Numbered from the stretch's first letter, positions 9,501 to 18,121 are shown. The stretch: DNA of 64,000 nucleotides from Pseudomonadota bacterium (GCA_016201105.1 JACQDN010000061.1:1-64000); one strand, 5' to 3'. Program-made: numbers and translations. Notes: a model not told the origin generated them from the letters alone.

Positions 9501-9926
9501 ATGACGAAGGCGGTCCTCAAGTCCGTCCTGATCTATGCGGTCGCGCTGGCGGCCGGCGCCTTCGTGCTGCAATGGCTGCAATACAAATATCTCACCCGGG
9601 CGTTCACGACGGAGTTCTATATCGGTCTCATTGCGCTGGGATTTGCCGCGCTCGGTGTCTGGGCCGGCTATCGCCTGACGCCGCAAAAGGTGTCGGCCGC
9701 GTTCGAGCTCAACACCGCCGCCCTGCAATCGCTGGGCGTCACGGCCAAGGAGCATCAAGTCCTCAAGCTCCTGGCCGCCGGACAGTCCAACAAGGAGATC
9801 GCCCGCAGCCTGGACGTGTCGCCCAACACGGTGAAATCCCACATCCTGCATTTGTTCGAGAAACTGGGCGTGGAGCGCAGGACCCAAGCCATCCAGAAGG
9901 CGCGAGAATTGAGCATCGTCCCTTGA
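9501..9926 (+). CDS. Membrane-anchored LuxR-type helix-turn-helix regulator
   Basis: The protein has 141 residues from the ATG at 9501 (MTKAVLKSVLIYAVAL). Two N-terminal membrane helices (about residues 5-24 and 38-55) are followed directly by a LuxR/GerE HTH domain (about 75-138) with AAGQSNKEIARSLDVSPNTV and KLGVERRTQAIQKARELSIV. There is no receiver or autoinducer-binding domain. The HTH should sit on the cytoplasmic side and bind DNA. This short TM-plus-HTH design is known in Alphaproteobacteria but poorly studied. The signal, if any, would have to be sensed by the membrane part or a partner. Neighbouring genes give no clue to targets. Confidence 0.8.
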   Translation: MTKAVLKSVLIYAVALAAGAFVLQWLQYKYLTRAFTTEFYIGLIALGFAALGVWAGYRLTPQKVSAAFELNTAALQSLGVTAKEHQVLKLLAAGQSNKEIARSLDVSPNTVKSHILHLFEKLGVERRTQAIQKARELSIVP

Positions 9927-9957
9927 AATTCCGGTAAGCTCAATCACCCCCCAACAC

Positions 9958-10045
9958 GTCATCGCCCGCTTTATGCGGGCGACCCATCTTGTTCACGCGG
10001 AAGGAAAAAGATGGGTTGCCCGGACAAGCCGGGCAATGACGGTGA
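9958..10045. repeat. GTCAT...CCGGGC dispersed palindrome
   Basis: CGTCATCGCCCG at the left pairs with CGGGCAATGACGG at the right, and the inner GACCCATCTT pairs with AAGATGGGTTGCCC. Two small hairpins (GCCCGCTTTATGCGGGC and GCCCGGACAAGCCGGGC) sit at the ends. Repeats of this sort, beginning GTCATTGCCCGG, are widespread between genes of Alphaproteobacteria. It lies between the LuxR-type gene and the DUF4199 gene. Confidence 0.75.
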
Positions 10046-10180
10046 TAGGCGGGGTGAATAAAAGACCTCTTGGGCCAACCAAACAGGCGAATTGCGCCAT
10101 TTCACCCTTTCGGGCGATACCGGACAGGTGGCGCGGCTGGCTAGAGTTGTAGCAGGTCACACGCCGCACAGGGGGCATTC

Positions 10181-10699
10181 ATGGTCAGGACTTCACTCGT
10201 TTTCGGCGGGCTCGCGGGCTCCATCGTCATCGGCATCAGTCTCGTCATCATCGTGCTTGGTCACGAGGGCTCGCTCTGGCTGGGCTACCTCGTCATGATC
10301 TTCGGCCTGTCGATGATCTTTTTCGGCATCAAACGCCACCGCGACGGCGCGCTCGGCGGCGTCATTAAATTCCTGCCGGCGCTGGGCCTGGGGCTCGCCA
10401 TCGCCGTGGTAGCCAGCCTGATCTACATGGCCGTCTGGGAAGTCTATCTGGCGGCCACGCACTACACCTTCATGGATTCCTATGTCGCCTCCGCGATCGC
10501 GGCGGCAAAGGCGAAAGGCGTCTCCGGTGCGGCCTTGCAGAACGAAATCGCGCAACTGAATGCGATGAAGGAGAGCTACGCCAATCGGCTGTATCGCATG
10601 CCGATGACGTTCATGGAGATCTTTCCGGTCGGACTGATCATCGCGGTGATTTCGGCCGCCGTGCTGCGCAATCCGAAAGTGCTGCCGGCGCGGGCCTAG
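10181..10699 (+). CDS. DUF4199 family membrane protein
   Basis: The protein has 172 residues with four predicted helices (about 5-27, 33-50, 65-88 and 145-163). The long polar segment between helices 3 and 4 (ATHYTFMDSYVASAIAAAKA, then an NEIAQLNAMKESYANRLYRMP stretch) and its pattern match DUF4199. It is an inner-membrane protein with no known activity. A GGGGG stretch lies about 8 bp upstream of the ATG. The VOC-family gene follows 52 bp downstream on the same strand and may be cotranscribed. Confidence 0.75.
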   Translation: MVRTSLVFGGLAGSIVIGISLVIIVLGHEGSLWLGYLVMIFGLSMIFFGIKRHRDGALGGVIKFLPALGLGLAIAVVASLIYMAVWEVYLAATHYTFMDSYVASAIAAAKAKGVSGAALQNEIAQLNAMKESYANRLYRMPMTFMEIFPVGLIIAVISAAVLRNPKVLPARA

Positions 10700-10751
10700 A
10701 CCGCTGATTCAAGGCGCAACATCGGCGGACGCCGCCGCGAAGGGAGACACT

Positions 10752-11129
10752 ATGACGGTAGGACACATCACCGGGCTCGGCGGCATCTTTTTCAAGAGCG
10801 AGGACCCCAAGGCATTGGCGGCGTGGTATCGCGACGTGTTGGGGCTGCACGTCGAGGATTGGGGCGGCGCGCTCCTTCGCTACGACGCGCCCGGGCATCC
10901 ACCGCAGCTGGTTTGGAGTCCGTTCGCGCAGAACACCGACTATATGGCGCCGTCGACGCGCGAATTCATGCTCAATTTCGCGGTGGACGATCTGGATGCA
11001 TTCCTCGCGAAGCTAAAGCAAAAAGGCGTCGCCGTCCTCAAGCGCGACGAGGATCCGAACGGGAAGTTCGCCTGGATCCTCGATCCGGATGGAACGAAGA
11101 TTGAGTTGTGGGAACCGAAGACGCCGTAG
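10752..11129 (+). CDS. VOC-superfamily protein (glyoxalase / bleomycin-resistance fold)
   Basis: The protein has 125 residues, one VOC domain. The pattern GLGGIFFKSEDPKALAAWYRDVLGL at the start and DPDGTKIELWEP at the end is typical; Glu in KIELWEP is a standard metal ligand position, but the usual first-strand histidine is not obvious (GHITGLGGIFF). VOC proteins form dimers with metal-dependent or binding functions, so the substrate cannot be assigned. A GAAGGGAG Shine-Dalgarno lies just before the ATG. It converges on the acyl-CoA dehydrogenase gene across a family A palindrome. Confidence 0.82.
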   Translation: MTVGHITGLGGIFFKSEDPKALAAWYRDVLGLHVEDWGGALLRYDAPGHPPQLVWSPFAQNTDYMAPSTREFMLNFAVDDLDAFLAKLKQKGVAVLKRDEDPNGKFAWILDPDGTKIELWEPKTP

Positions 11130-11133
11130 CAAA

Positions 11134-11269
11134 AACCCTCCCTGTGGGAGGGTCGAAAAAATCGAGCGAAGCGAGAATTTTTTCGGGGAGGATCAGGAAG
11201 GAAAATCTCCTTTCCACATCCTCCCCGAAATTTGCTTTGCAAATTTCGACCCTCCCACGGGGAGGGTTG
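11134..11269. repeat. Palindromic repeat family A, copy 2
   Basis: The same architecture as 6946-7179 in a single unit: terminal hairpins CCCTCCCTGTGGGAGGG and CCCTCCCACGGGGAGGG, and inner hairpins built from AAAAAATCGAG...GAGAATTTTTTC on one side and GAAATTTGC...GCAAATTTC on the other. It fills the gap between the convergent VOC and acyl-CoA dehydrogenase genes. Confidence 0.85.
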
Positions 11270-11273
11270 AAAT

Positions 11274-12509
11274 TTACAGCAAATCCCCGCCCGTGGCCGA
11301 CGCCGTCGTGCCGTGGGCCTTGAACGCCTTGATCACGTTGCGGCCCGTCGTCCATTTGTGGACTTCATCCGGTCCGTCGACCAGACGCTGCGAACGGATG
11401 TGCGTGTACCAGGCGGCGAGCGGCGTATCGCGGCTGTAGCCGAGCGCGCCGTGCAGCTGGATCGCGGTGTCGACCACCTTGTGCACCATGTTGGCGAGGA
11501 AGACTTTGGCGATGCCGTTCTCCTGGCGCAGGTCGAGGCCTTTCTCCGCTTTGTAGGCGATGTGCAGGACCATCAGCCGCGCGATGTAGATCTGCGTGGC
11601 GCAATCGGCGAGCATGAACTGCACCGCCTGGCGCTCGTCCAGCTTCTTGCCGAAGGTCGTGCGCTTGGTGACGTGCTCGGTCGCCAGATCGAGCGCGCGC
11701 TGCGCCATGGAGACATTGTGCATGCCGTGGCGCAGACGCCCGTAAGCGAGGCGATGCTGGCCCATGTTGAAGCCGTTGCCCTCGCCGCCCAGCAGATTCT
11801 CCGCCGGCACTTCGAGATCCTTGATCTCGATCTCGGAATGGCCACCGCCCAGGATGTGCGATAGCGGTCCTTCCAGCGCCATGGTGGGAATGTCGCGCTT
11901 GATGCGATAGCCGGGATTCGGCAGCTCGACGAGGAAGGTCGAGAACTGCTGATGGCGCGGCGCATTAGGATCGGTCTTCGCCATGACGAGCGCGATGTCG
12001 GCGACGCTGGCGGCGCTGGAAAACCACTTCTCGCCGTTCAAAACATATCTGTCGTTGCCCTTCTTCTCGGCGCGCGTCTGCATGCCGGTGGCGTCGGCGC
12101 CGGCGGCTTTCTCCGTCATCGAATAGCAGATGCGCTTTTCGCCGTTGAGCAGCGGTTTGAGGAATTTTTCCTTCTGAAACTCGGTGCCGTTCTGCAGCAG
12201 GGTGAGCATGGTGGCGTCGTCGGGGCCCTGGGTGTTCATGGAAAGCGCGCCGAGATAGCTTTCGCCCAATTCCATCTGCACCAGCGCGTTGGCGAGCGGG
12301 CCCAGGCCCATGCCGCCATATTCCTTCGGGATGAACGGACACCACAAGCCCTGCGCGCGCGCTTTCTTGCGCAGCTCGGCAAGCGTCGTCTTGTAGTCCT
12401 CGCCGTCGAGCAGCTTCTTTTCCGCGGGGCGGCATTCGTCCTGCACCCATTGGCGCACGCGCGCGCGGATCGCTTTTGCGTCCGCGGGAATTTCAAAATC
12501 GATGGCCAT
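11274..12509 (-). CDS. Acyl-CoA dehydrogenase family flavoprotein
   Basis: The protein has 411 residues from the ATG at 12509, preceded by AGAGGAAA. An N-terminal helical domain, the middle beta domain (ICYSMTEKAAGADATGMQTR, then NGEKWFSSAASVADIALVMA) and the C-terminal helical bundle (KRTTFGKKLDERQAVQFMLADC, QLHGALGYSRDTPLAAWY) are all recognisable. The RSQRLVDGPDEVHKWTTGRNV tail fits the ACAD10/11-like subgroup. These enzymes introduce an alpha-beta double bond into acyl-CoA using FAD and pass electrons to ETF. The exact acyl chain is not predictable. It lies downstream of the DUF885 gene with a palindromic repeat between them, so cotranscription is doubtful. Confidence 0.92.
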   Translation of the reverse strand: MAIDFEIPADAKAIRARVRQWVQDECRPAEKKLLDGEDYKTTLAELRKKARAQGLWCPFIPKEYGGMGLGPLANALVQMELGESYLGALSMNTQGPDDATMLTLLQNGTEFQKEKFLKPLLNGEKRICYSMTEKAAGADATGMQTRAEKKGNDRYVLNGEKWFSSAASVADIALVMAKTDPNAPRHQQFSTFLVELPNPGYRIKRDIPTMALEGPLSHILGGGHSEIEIKDLEVPAENLLGGEGNGFNMGQHRLAYGRLRHGMHNVSMAQRALDLATEHVTKRTTFGKKLDERQAVQFMLADCATQIYIARLMVLHIAYKAEKGLDLRQENGIAKVFLANMVHKVVDTAIQLHGALGYSRDTPLAAWYTHIRSQRLVDGPDEVHKWTTGRNVIKAFKAHGTTASATGGDLL

Positions 12510-12584
12510 GGTTTCCTCTTGTGGGTTTCGATGTTTGGATGGAGCCAGCATAGAACAGGTGCCCGCGGAGTCACCTCCCCGAGA

Positions 12585-12767
12585 CCACCCTCCCTTGGGA
12601 GGGTCGAAGCGCGAAGCGCTTCGGGGAGGATGTGGAAAGCGAGGTACATTAAGCGCCGGCCGAAGTGTTGGCGCGCGTAGCGCGCCGAAGGGAGACCGGA
12701 GCAAGGTCTTCCAAATCCTCCCCGAAAAATCCTTTCGGATTTTTCGACCCTCCCGAGGGAGGGTGGT
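12585..12767. repeat. Palindromic repeat family A, copy 3, with an insertion in the centre
   Basis: The ends and inner hairpins (CGAAGCGCGAAGCGCTTCGG and GAAAAATCCTTTCGGATTTT) follow the family plan, but the centre is longer and holds an extra hairpin, GGCGCGCGTAGCGCGCC at about 12671. The same hairpin recurs at about 14801. Unlike the other copies, this one lies between two genes transcribed in the same direction. Confidence 0.8.
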
Positions 12768-12769
12768 TC

Positions 12770-14566
12770 TTACTCCAAATCCGGATACGGGCCCTTGCCG
12801 CCTTCGGCGATGAAGCGGTCGATGCGCGCGTCCAGCACCGGAAGCGGAACCGAACCAAGCTCCAGCACCGTGTCGTGGAAGGCGCGGATGTTGAACTTCG
12901 CGCCCAGCGCGGCTTCCGCTTTGGCGCGCGCTTTCACGATGGCCATCTCGCCCAGATAATAAGAGAGCGCCTGCCCCGGCCAGGCGATGTAGCGATCCAC
13001 TTCCGTCTCGATCTCGTGCTCGGGAAGCGCGGTGTAGTCGAACATGTATTGGATCGCCCGCTCGCGCGTCCAACCCTGGCTGTGGATTCCGGTGTCGACG
13101 ACGAGCCGCGCCGCGCGCCAGATCTGGTAGCCCAGCATGCCGAAGCGGTCGTAGGGCGTTTCATACATGCCCATTTCGAGGCCGAGCTTCTCGCAATAGA
13201 GCGCCCAGCCTTCGCCGAAGGCCGAGATGTACACATGCTGGCGGAATTCGGGCTGGCTCTTGTGTTCCATCGCGATCGGCATCTGGAACGCGTGGCCGGG
13301 CGCGGATTCGTGCAGTGTGAGCGCGGTCAGATTGTAAAGCGGCCGGCCGGGAAGATTGTAGGTGTTGAGCAAATACACGCCCGGCCCGCCGCGGCCCGAG
13401 GTGTAGAACGGCGCCAGATCGTCCGGCACCGGCTGGATCGCAAAACGCGCGCGCGGCAGATAGCCGAAATAAGTCGCCGCCTTGCCGTCGAACTTCTTGG
13501 CGATCCAGGCGGCGCGCATCAAAAGCTCGTCCGGCGTCTTGGCGTAGAACTGCGGGTCGCTGCGCAGGAATTTGAGGAACGCCGGAAAGTCGCCTTTGAA
13601 TCCGGTCTCTTTCATCACATCCAGCATTTCGCCGTGCAGGCGCGCGACTTCCTGTTCGCCGAGCTTGTGGATGTCGGCGGGATCCATGTCGAGGGTGGTG
13701 AATTCCTTGATCTTGGCGCGATAGAACGCGGCGCCGTCCGGCAGGTCGATCGCGGCGAGCGTGGTGCGCGTGCCCGGCACATATTCGTTGCGCATGAAGT
13801 CGAGCAGTTCGCGATAGGCGGGCTGCACCGTACCCTGGATGACAGCGACGGCGTCGGCGCGCAGCTTTGCCTGCTCGTCCGGCGCGATGCCCGGCATGTC
13901 CTTGAACGGCGTATAGAAAAGACTCTCTTCTGGTTTCGCATCGGTGACGGCCGTGATGGAACCATCGCGCCCCTCCATCGTCACGCGCGGCGGCGTGAAG
14001 CCGCGTTTCACGCCGGCGCGCATCTCGTCCATCTGTTCGCGAAAATAGCGCGGGATATCGCGCATCTGCGCGATCCAGTTTCTGTAGTCGGCCAGCTGCT
14101 TGAACGGCTTGCGCGCGGTGTAGCCGATATTGGTCCAGAACGAGGTATCGGAATTGGCTGGCATCTCGTAGTCGCGGAAGCGCTGGCTCGCGATCAGCAC
14201 TTCGATCTGCGGTTTGTAGACGTCGTAGTTGATCTGCTCGTCATGCGAGAGTTTCGCGCGGGGAATTGCTCCGACTTGCTTGAGCACGCTCTGCCAATAG
14301 CGAAGGCGTGCCTCCTGCGAGACCGCATCGACTTTCGGCAGATGATCGACCACCGGCCTCTGGCCGTCTTCATCGTCGGCGAACTGATCCTCGCGCCATT
14401 TCCACTCACCCTCGTAGAGCTTGCGGAACTGCGCATCGACACTCTTTGCTGCGTTCTTGGGCGCGCTCGCATGTTTCTTGGCGGCTTCGGCCGGCGCGGT
14501 CGCGGCGGTCACGACGAGAACGGCGCCCAAAATGAAGCGATGAGCGCCGGCGAACAGAGCATGCAT
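12770..14566 (-). CDS. DUF885 family secreted metallopeptidase-like protein
   Basis: The protein has 598 residues from the ATG at 14566. A signal peptide (MHALFAGAHRFILGAVLVVT to AEA) predicts export to the periplasm. The body matches DUF885, with the motif TLHESAPGHAFQM corresponding to the family's HExxPGH zinc site and the C-terminal EWDRY-like region (IETEVDRYIAWPGQALSYYLG). The family is related to thermolysin-fold peptidases and includes proteins shown to hydrolyse short peptides, but the substrate here is unknown. The gene precedes acyl-CoA dehydrogenase on the same strand. Upstream lies a 400-bp gap dominated by a long inverted repeat. Confidence 0.88.
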   Translation of the reverse strand: MHALFAGAHRFILGAVLVVTAATAPAEAAKKHASAPKNAAKSVDAQFRKLYEGEWKWREDQFADDEDGQRPVVDHLPKVDAVSQEARLRYWQSVLKQVGAIPRAKLSHDEQINYDVYKPQIEVLIASQRFRDYEMPANSDTSFWTNIGYTARKPFKQLADYRNWIAQMRDIPRYFREQMDEMRAGVKRGFTPPRVTMEGRDGSITAVTDAKPEESLFYTPFKDMPGIAPDEQAKLRADAVAVIQGTVQPAYRELLDFMRNEYVPGTRTTLAAIDLPDGAAFYRAKIKEFTTLDMDPADIHKLGEQEVARLHGEMLDVMKETGFKGDFPAFLKFLRSDPQFYAKTPDELLMRAAWIAKKFDGKAATYFGYLPRARFAIQPVPDDLAPFYTSGRGGPGVYLLNTYNLPGRPLYNLTALTLHESAPGHAFQMPIAMEHKSQPEFRQHVYISAFGEGWALYCEKLGLEMGMYETPYDRFGMLGYQIWRAARLVVDTGIHSQGWTRERAIQYMFDYTALPEHEIETEVDRYIAWPGQALSYYLGEMAIVKARAKAEAALGAKFNIRAFHDTVLELGSVPLPVLDARIDRFIAEGGKGPYPDLE

Positions 14567-14653
14567 GGAATCCCCGGGAGAAAGCGCACGCCGGACTGTG
14601 CAGAGAACCACGCCTTCAGGCAACGCCAGAATTCGAAGATTCTGCGATGCGTC

Positions 14654-14965
14654 AAAAAAGAAAAAGGGGATTCACGCGGAGGCGCTTCGCCCGCGATTGC
14701 GGGCGAAGCTACGCAGAGCCGCAGGCGTGCTTCGCACGCGCGCGGAGACGTCAGTGTCTCCGGCGTTTCAAGTGTTCAGATTGCACCTCAATTGGATTCG
14801 GCGCGCGTAGCGCGCCAACAAGACATTTTTAGATCGGTGCGGGAAAGCAGGGCGCGGGAAACACGGGACCCTCCGCGCGCGCGGCGCAGCCGCGCCTGCG
14901 GCTCCGTGTAGCTTCGCCCGCGAGAGCGGGCGAAGCGCCTCCGCGTGAATCCTTTTTTCTTTTTC
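14654..14965. repeat. Long inverted repeat (arms about 75 bp) in the gap between rlmE and the DUF885 gene
   Basis: The left arm at 14654-14728 starts AAAAAAGAAAAAGG and contains the hairpin CTTCGCCCGCGATTGCGGGC. The right arm at 14892-14965 ends CCTTTTTTCTTTTTC and contains CTTCGCCCGCGAGAGCGGGC. The arms are nearly complementary throughout. The A-run/T-run ends make it look like a bidirectional terminator. The central part holds a third small hairpin, GGCGCGCGTAGCGCGCC. No gene is visible in 14567-14969. Confidence 0.8.
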
Positions 14966-14969
14966 GGAC

Positions 14970-15653
14970 CTAACGCCGAAACCCCGTCGCCACCAGATAA
15001 AGCTCCACCGACTCCGCGCGGCTCGCGGGGGGCTTCACGTGCTTCACGTCCTTGAAGCTCTTCTTGATGCGCGTCAGCAGTGCTCCGGTCGCGCCGCCTT
15101 GAAACACTTTGCCGACGAAGGTGCCGCCGGGCCTCAGCACCTCCTCTGCGATCTCGAGCGCCGCTTCGAGCAGCACCGCGGTGCGGATGTGATCGGTCTC
15201 GCGATGGCCGGTGGTGGGCGCGGCCATGTCGGACATCACGACGTCGGCTTCGCCGCCGAGCAGCGCCTTGATCCGCGCGGGCGTCTCGGCGTCGAGGAAA
15301 TCGCCCTTCAGGAAATCGGCGCCGGCGATCGGCTCCATCTCCAGAATGTCGGTGGCGACAACTTTGCCCGTCTTGCCCGCGTGCTGAACCGCGACCTGGG
15401 TCCATCCTCCCGGCGCCGCCCCAAGATCGAGCACCCGCGCGCCGTTTTTCAGGAAGTGGAATTTCGCATCGAGCTCCAGCAGCTTGAACGCCGCGCGGCT
15501 GCGATAGCCTTTCTGTTTAGCGGCCCGCACGTAAGGATCGTTGAGCTGGCGCTCCAGCCAGCGCTTGGACGACACGGTGCGCCCCTTCGTGCTCTTCACG
15601 CGCACGCGACCGGCCGCGCTGCGGCCCGAACTCCCCTTCGGCTTTTGCGTCAT
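14970..15653 (-). CDS. rlmE: 23S rRNA (uridine-2'-O-)-methyltransferase RlmE (FtsJ/RrmJ)
   Basis: The protein has 227 residues from the ATG at 15653, overlapping the ppx stop in an ATGA. After a basic N-terminal tail (GRVRVKSTKGRTVSSKRWLE) comes the FtsJ fold with K in YRSRAAFKLLEL, the SAM motif VLDLGAAPGGWTQVAV, the DMAAPTTGHRETDH acid-containing motif, and GTFVGKVFQGG with its lysine. The K-D-K-E catalytic set is therefore visible. It methylates U2552 in the 23S rRNA A-loop late in 50S assembly. Overlap with ppx/gppA indicates translational coupling. Confidence 0.95.
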   Translation of the reverse strand: MTQKPKGSSGRSAAGRVRVKSTKGRTVSSKRWLERQLNDPYVRAAKQKGYRSRAAFKLLELDAKFHFLKNGARVLDLGAAPGGWTQVAVQHAGKTGKVVATDILEMEPIAGADFLKGDFLDAETPARIKALLGGEADVVMSDMAAPTTGHRETDHIRTAVLLEAALEIAEEVLRPGGTFVGKVFQGGATGALLTRIKKSFKDVKHVKPPASRAESVELYLVATGFRR

Positions 15654-16651
15654 GCCCGCGCGTCCGCCATCAACTCGCGCAGCATGCCTTCGCGCAGCCC
15701 CCGGTCGGCAACGCGCAATTGCGCGCAGGGCCATTGCGCATGAATGGCGCTGAAGATGGCGCAACCGGGAACGACAAGCTCGGCGCGCTCCTCGCCGATG
15801 CAGGCAATTTTCGCCCGCCCTGCGTGATCGAGCGATACGAGTTCGTCCACCACGCCGAGAATCCTCTCGCACGCGTGCCAGCTGGCATCGACTTTCTTGC
15901 GCTCATAGCGTTCGAGGCCCAGCGCCACGGCGGCGAGCGTGGTGACGGTGCCGGAGGTGCCCAGCAGATGATGCGTCTTGGGGCCGAACGCGCCCTTCTC
16001 TTTCATGGCGCGCGAAATTTGCGCGAAAGCCGGCAACAGCTCCGACACCATTTCGAGATAGGCCGGCCGGCGCTTGTCCGTCGTCTCGAACAGCGTGACG
16101 ACGCCAATGGGCACCGAGGCGGCGTGCACCACCTTGGCCGCGCCATGGCTCCCGCGCATCCAGATGACTTCGGTGGATCCCCCGCCGATATCGAAAATCA
16201 GCGCGCCTTCGTAGCGGCTGTCCATCAGCGGCGCGCAGCCGACCGAGGCGATGCGCGCCTCTTCGTCCGACGACACGATTTCGAGCGCGATGCCCGCTTC
16301 GCTGGCGACGCGCTCCAGCAGCACATCGACATTGCGGGCGCGGCGGCAGGCTTCGGTCGCGATCGCGCGCACCCGGTGCACGCGATTTTTGTGCAGACGG
16401 GCGGCGCAGATCTTGAGTGCGGCGACGGCTCGCTCGATCGCGGCTTGCGAGAGTTCACCGCTTTCGGCGAGCCCTTCGCCCAGCTTCACAATACGCGAAA
16501 AGGAATCCACCACGCGCAGATTTCCACTGCGGCTTTGGGTGCCCACGAGCAGCCGGCAATTGTTGGTGCCGAGATCGATGGCTGCGACGACAGGGACGCC
16601 GCCCTGCCCGAGCTCCCGCCGTCTTTTCCCCGCAAATCTGCGCAGCGCCAT
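15650..16651 (-). CDS. Ppx/GppA phosphatase (exopolyphosphatase / pppGpp hydrolase)
   Basis: The protein has 333 residues, the short two-domain form without the C-terminal HD domain of enteric GppA. The ASKHA ATP-grasp elements are visible: AAIDLGTNNCRLLVG, EARIASVG, LIFDIGGGSTEVIW and GTSGTVTTLA. It removes phosphate from polyphosphate and/or converts pppGpp to ppGpp; the sequence alone does not decide which. It lies directly upstream of rlmE with an ATGA overlap, an arrangement common in Alphaproteobacteria. The first ATG could be slightly early, because the conserved region starts about 20 residues in. Confidence 0.9.
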   Translation of the reverse strand: MALRRFAGKRRRELGQGGVPVVAAIDLGTNNCRLLVGTQSRSGNLRVVDSFSRIVKLGEGLAESGELSQAAIERAVAALKICAARLHKNRVHRVRAIATEACRRARNVDVLLERVASEAGIALEIVSSDEEARIASVGCAPLMDSRYEGALIFDIGGGSTEVIWMRGSHGAAKVVHAASVPIGVVTLFETTDKRRPAYLEMVSELLPAFAQISRAMKEKGAFGPKTHHLLGTSGTVTTLAAVALGLERYERKKVDASWHACERILGVVDELVSLDHAGRAKIACIGEERAELVVPGCAIFSAIHAQWPCAQLRVADRGLREGMLRELMADARA

Positions 16652-16877
16652 GTCTTGCGGCGCCCGCGAAAGCGCCGCTCCCTAGATTGCCCTGCCCACA
16701 ACCGAGGCTAGCAAGGGGGCCGAGAGCGGGCGAGAGGCGCGAGGGTGCGAAAAGGCGATTGTCGCGAGAAAGAAGGCATTAATCCGTCTTTATTCCGCCC
16801 CTGCCTTTGTTATTCGCGCCCGCCCGCCCTTCGCCTTGAAAGCGTTTGGGGGGTGGGCTAAACGAGCCGCCCATCGT

Positions 16878-16951
16878 TGGGGGATCGTCTAACGGTAGGA
16901 CTGCAGACTCTGACTCTGCCTGTCTAGGTTCGAATCCTAGTCCCCCAACCA
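16878..16951 (+). tRNA. tRNA-Gln (CTG anticodon)
   Basis: All arms fold: acceptor TGGGGGA/TCCCCCA, D-stem GTC/GAC, anticodon stem GCAGA/TCTGC around the loop CTCTGAC (anticodon CTG, reading CAG), variable loop CTGT, T-stem CTAGG/CCTAG with loop TTCGAAT, discriminator A and encoded CCA. The acceptor stem TGGGGGA and D-loop TAACGGTAG are typical for bacterial tRNA-Gln. It stands alone between ppx (minus) and the accessory block that begins with the LysR gene. I found no second copy of its 3' end in the window that would mark an island boundary. Confidence 0.95.
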
Positions 16952-17134
16952 ATTCCACGACATTGTAGCCGTGGCTATCCAAAGCTACTTAATACCGCGA
17001 CCAACTACTACGAAATCATCCGATATCGAGGCCGATATTGTAGCCGTTACGACGCGTGACCGCGCGAATATGCTCCGCGTGCCACAAATATAGAAAAATT
17101 CGACTCAAACGGCCGAATGCAACTGGAAGTGCGA

Positions 17135-18010
17135 TCATCTCGCGAATGCAGTCATCAGATGATGCTTGAATTGGGCGGCCACTGCTTCGAGCGATCCCAA
17201 AGGACCGGCGCGCACGATGGCGATTGACATCTGAAGCTCGAAGCCTTTCGGCTTGAGCATGCGAATGGCGCCTCCCGCGTAGCGCCGAACAAAACGCTCC
17301 GGAAGCAGGCCCCGTCCATAGCCCGCTTTGATGAATGCGAGCTGCAAATGCATGTTGTGGATTTCGGCTGCGATCGTCGCGGGTGGCCCGGCTTTATCCA
17401 AGGTGCCGAGGAGAGCCGCCCGCAGCAGACACCCGGGCGGATTGAGAACCCACGGCGAAGCGGAAAGCGCCTGCCAGGTTGGAGTAAGCGCGCCTCTCGT
17501 TCGACCTTTCTCGACGATCACCATGCGATCCGTGGCGACAATATCGGCAACGAGCGGCGGAGGCGCCATATGCGAGACAGGCAGCAGCACGACCGCGAGA
17601 TCGAGCTGTCCCGCCTGGATTTTAGCGATGAGACCGTTATCGCTCAGAAGCTGAAGCCTGAGTTTCGGAAAGCGCTTGGTCAGCGCCTGCACCGGTTCGA
17701 CCAACGCGCCATCGGCCAGGGGGTGCGCAACGCCAATGCGAAACGGCCCCGAAGGCTCTGCATCCTTTGCGAGAGCCCTGAGGTCATCGACGCGCTTCAG
17801 CACGTCGCGGCTCTGTTCCACGATCCGGATGCCCAAAGGCGTCAATCGCGGCGGCTTGACGGATCTATCCAGCAGTCTGGCGCCGAGTTCGGCCTCGAGC
17901 CTCTGCATTTGGCGCGTTATGGCGGAGGGCGTGCGATGCAGGCGGCTTGCCGCGCGCGCGATCGATCCGGCTTCGGCAAATTCAACCAATGCATGAATGT
18001 CTTCGAACAT
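17135..18010 (-). CDS. LysR-type transcriptional regulator
   Basis: The protein has 291 residues from the ATG at 18010. The N-terminal winged HTH (MFEDIHALVEFAEAGSIARA through RRASRLHRTPSAITRQMQRLE) is followed by a periplasmic-binding-protein-like effector domain (PFRIGVAHPLADGALVEPVQ onward). It is divergent from the small ORF at 18122 and the GST gene at 18312. The shared segment (18041-18102) carries an ATAGTGACTAT palindrome and overlaps a TATAAT. A second near-identical copy of this segment lies upstream of the gene at 19240. Control of both by this regulator is inference from position and repetition. The effector ligand is unknown. Confidence 0.92.
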   Translation of the reverse strand: MFEDIHALVEFAEAGSIARAASRLHRTPSAITRQMQRLEAELGARLLDRSVKPPRLTPLGIRIVEQSRDVLKRVDDLRALAKDAEPSGPFRIGVAHPLADGALVEPVQALTKRFPKLRLQLLSDNGLIAKIQAGQLDLAVVLLPVSHMAPPPLVADIVATDRMVIVEKGRTRGALTPTWQALSASPWVLNPPGCLLRAALLGTLDKAGPPATIAAEIHNMHLQLAFIKAGYGRGLLPERFVRRYAGGAIRMLKPKGFELQMSIAIVRAGPLGSLEAVAAQFKHHLMTAFAR

Positions 18011-18040
18011 TGCGATCACCCGGGGTCTGAGGAACAACTA

Positions 18041-18102
18041 TAGGAAGATTCTACCAAAATCGCAATATCATAGTGACTATAATGAACTTGATGAACGTTG
18101 CG
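18041..18102 (+). promoter_or_regulatory. Promoter/operator segment, copy 1 (upstream of GST)
   Basis: The segment includes GATTCTACCAAAATCGCAAT, then ATCATAGTGACTATAATGAA, then CTTGATGAACGTTGCG. ATAGTGACTAT is a perfect 11-bp palindrome and TATAAT (18079-18084) is a consensus -10 box. The same arrangement recurs at 19082-19145 with only a few differences. It lies in the LysR/GST divergent region, where LysR-type regulators usually bind. Confidence 0.65.
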
Positions 18103-18121
18103 ACTGTGCCATTGTCGCCGC

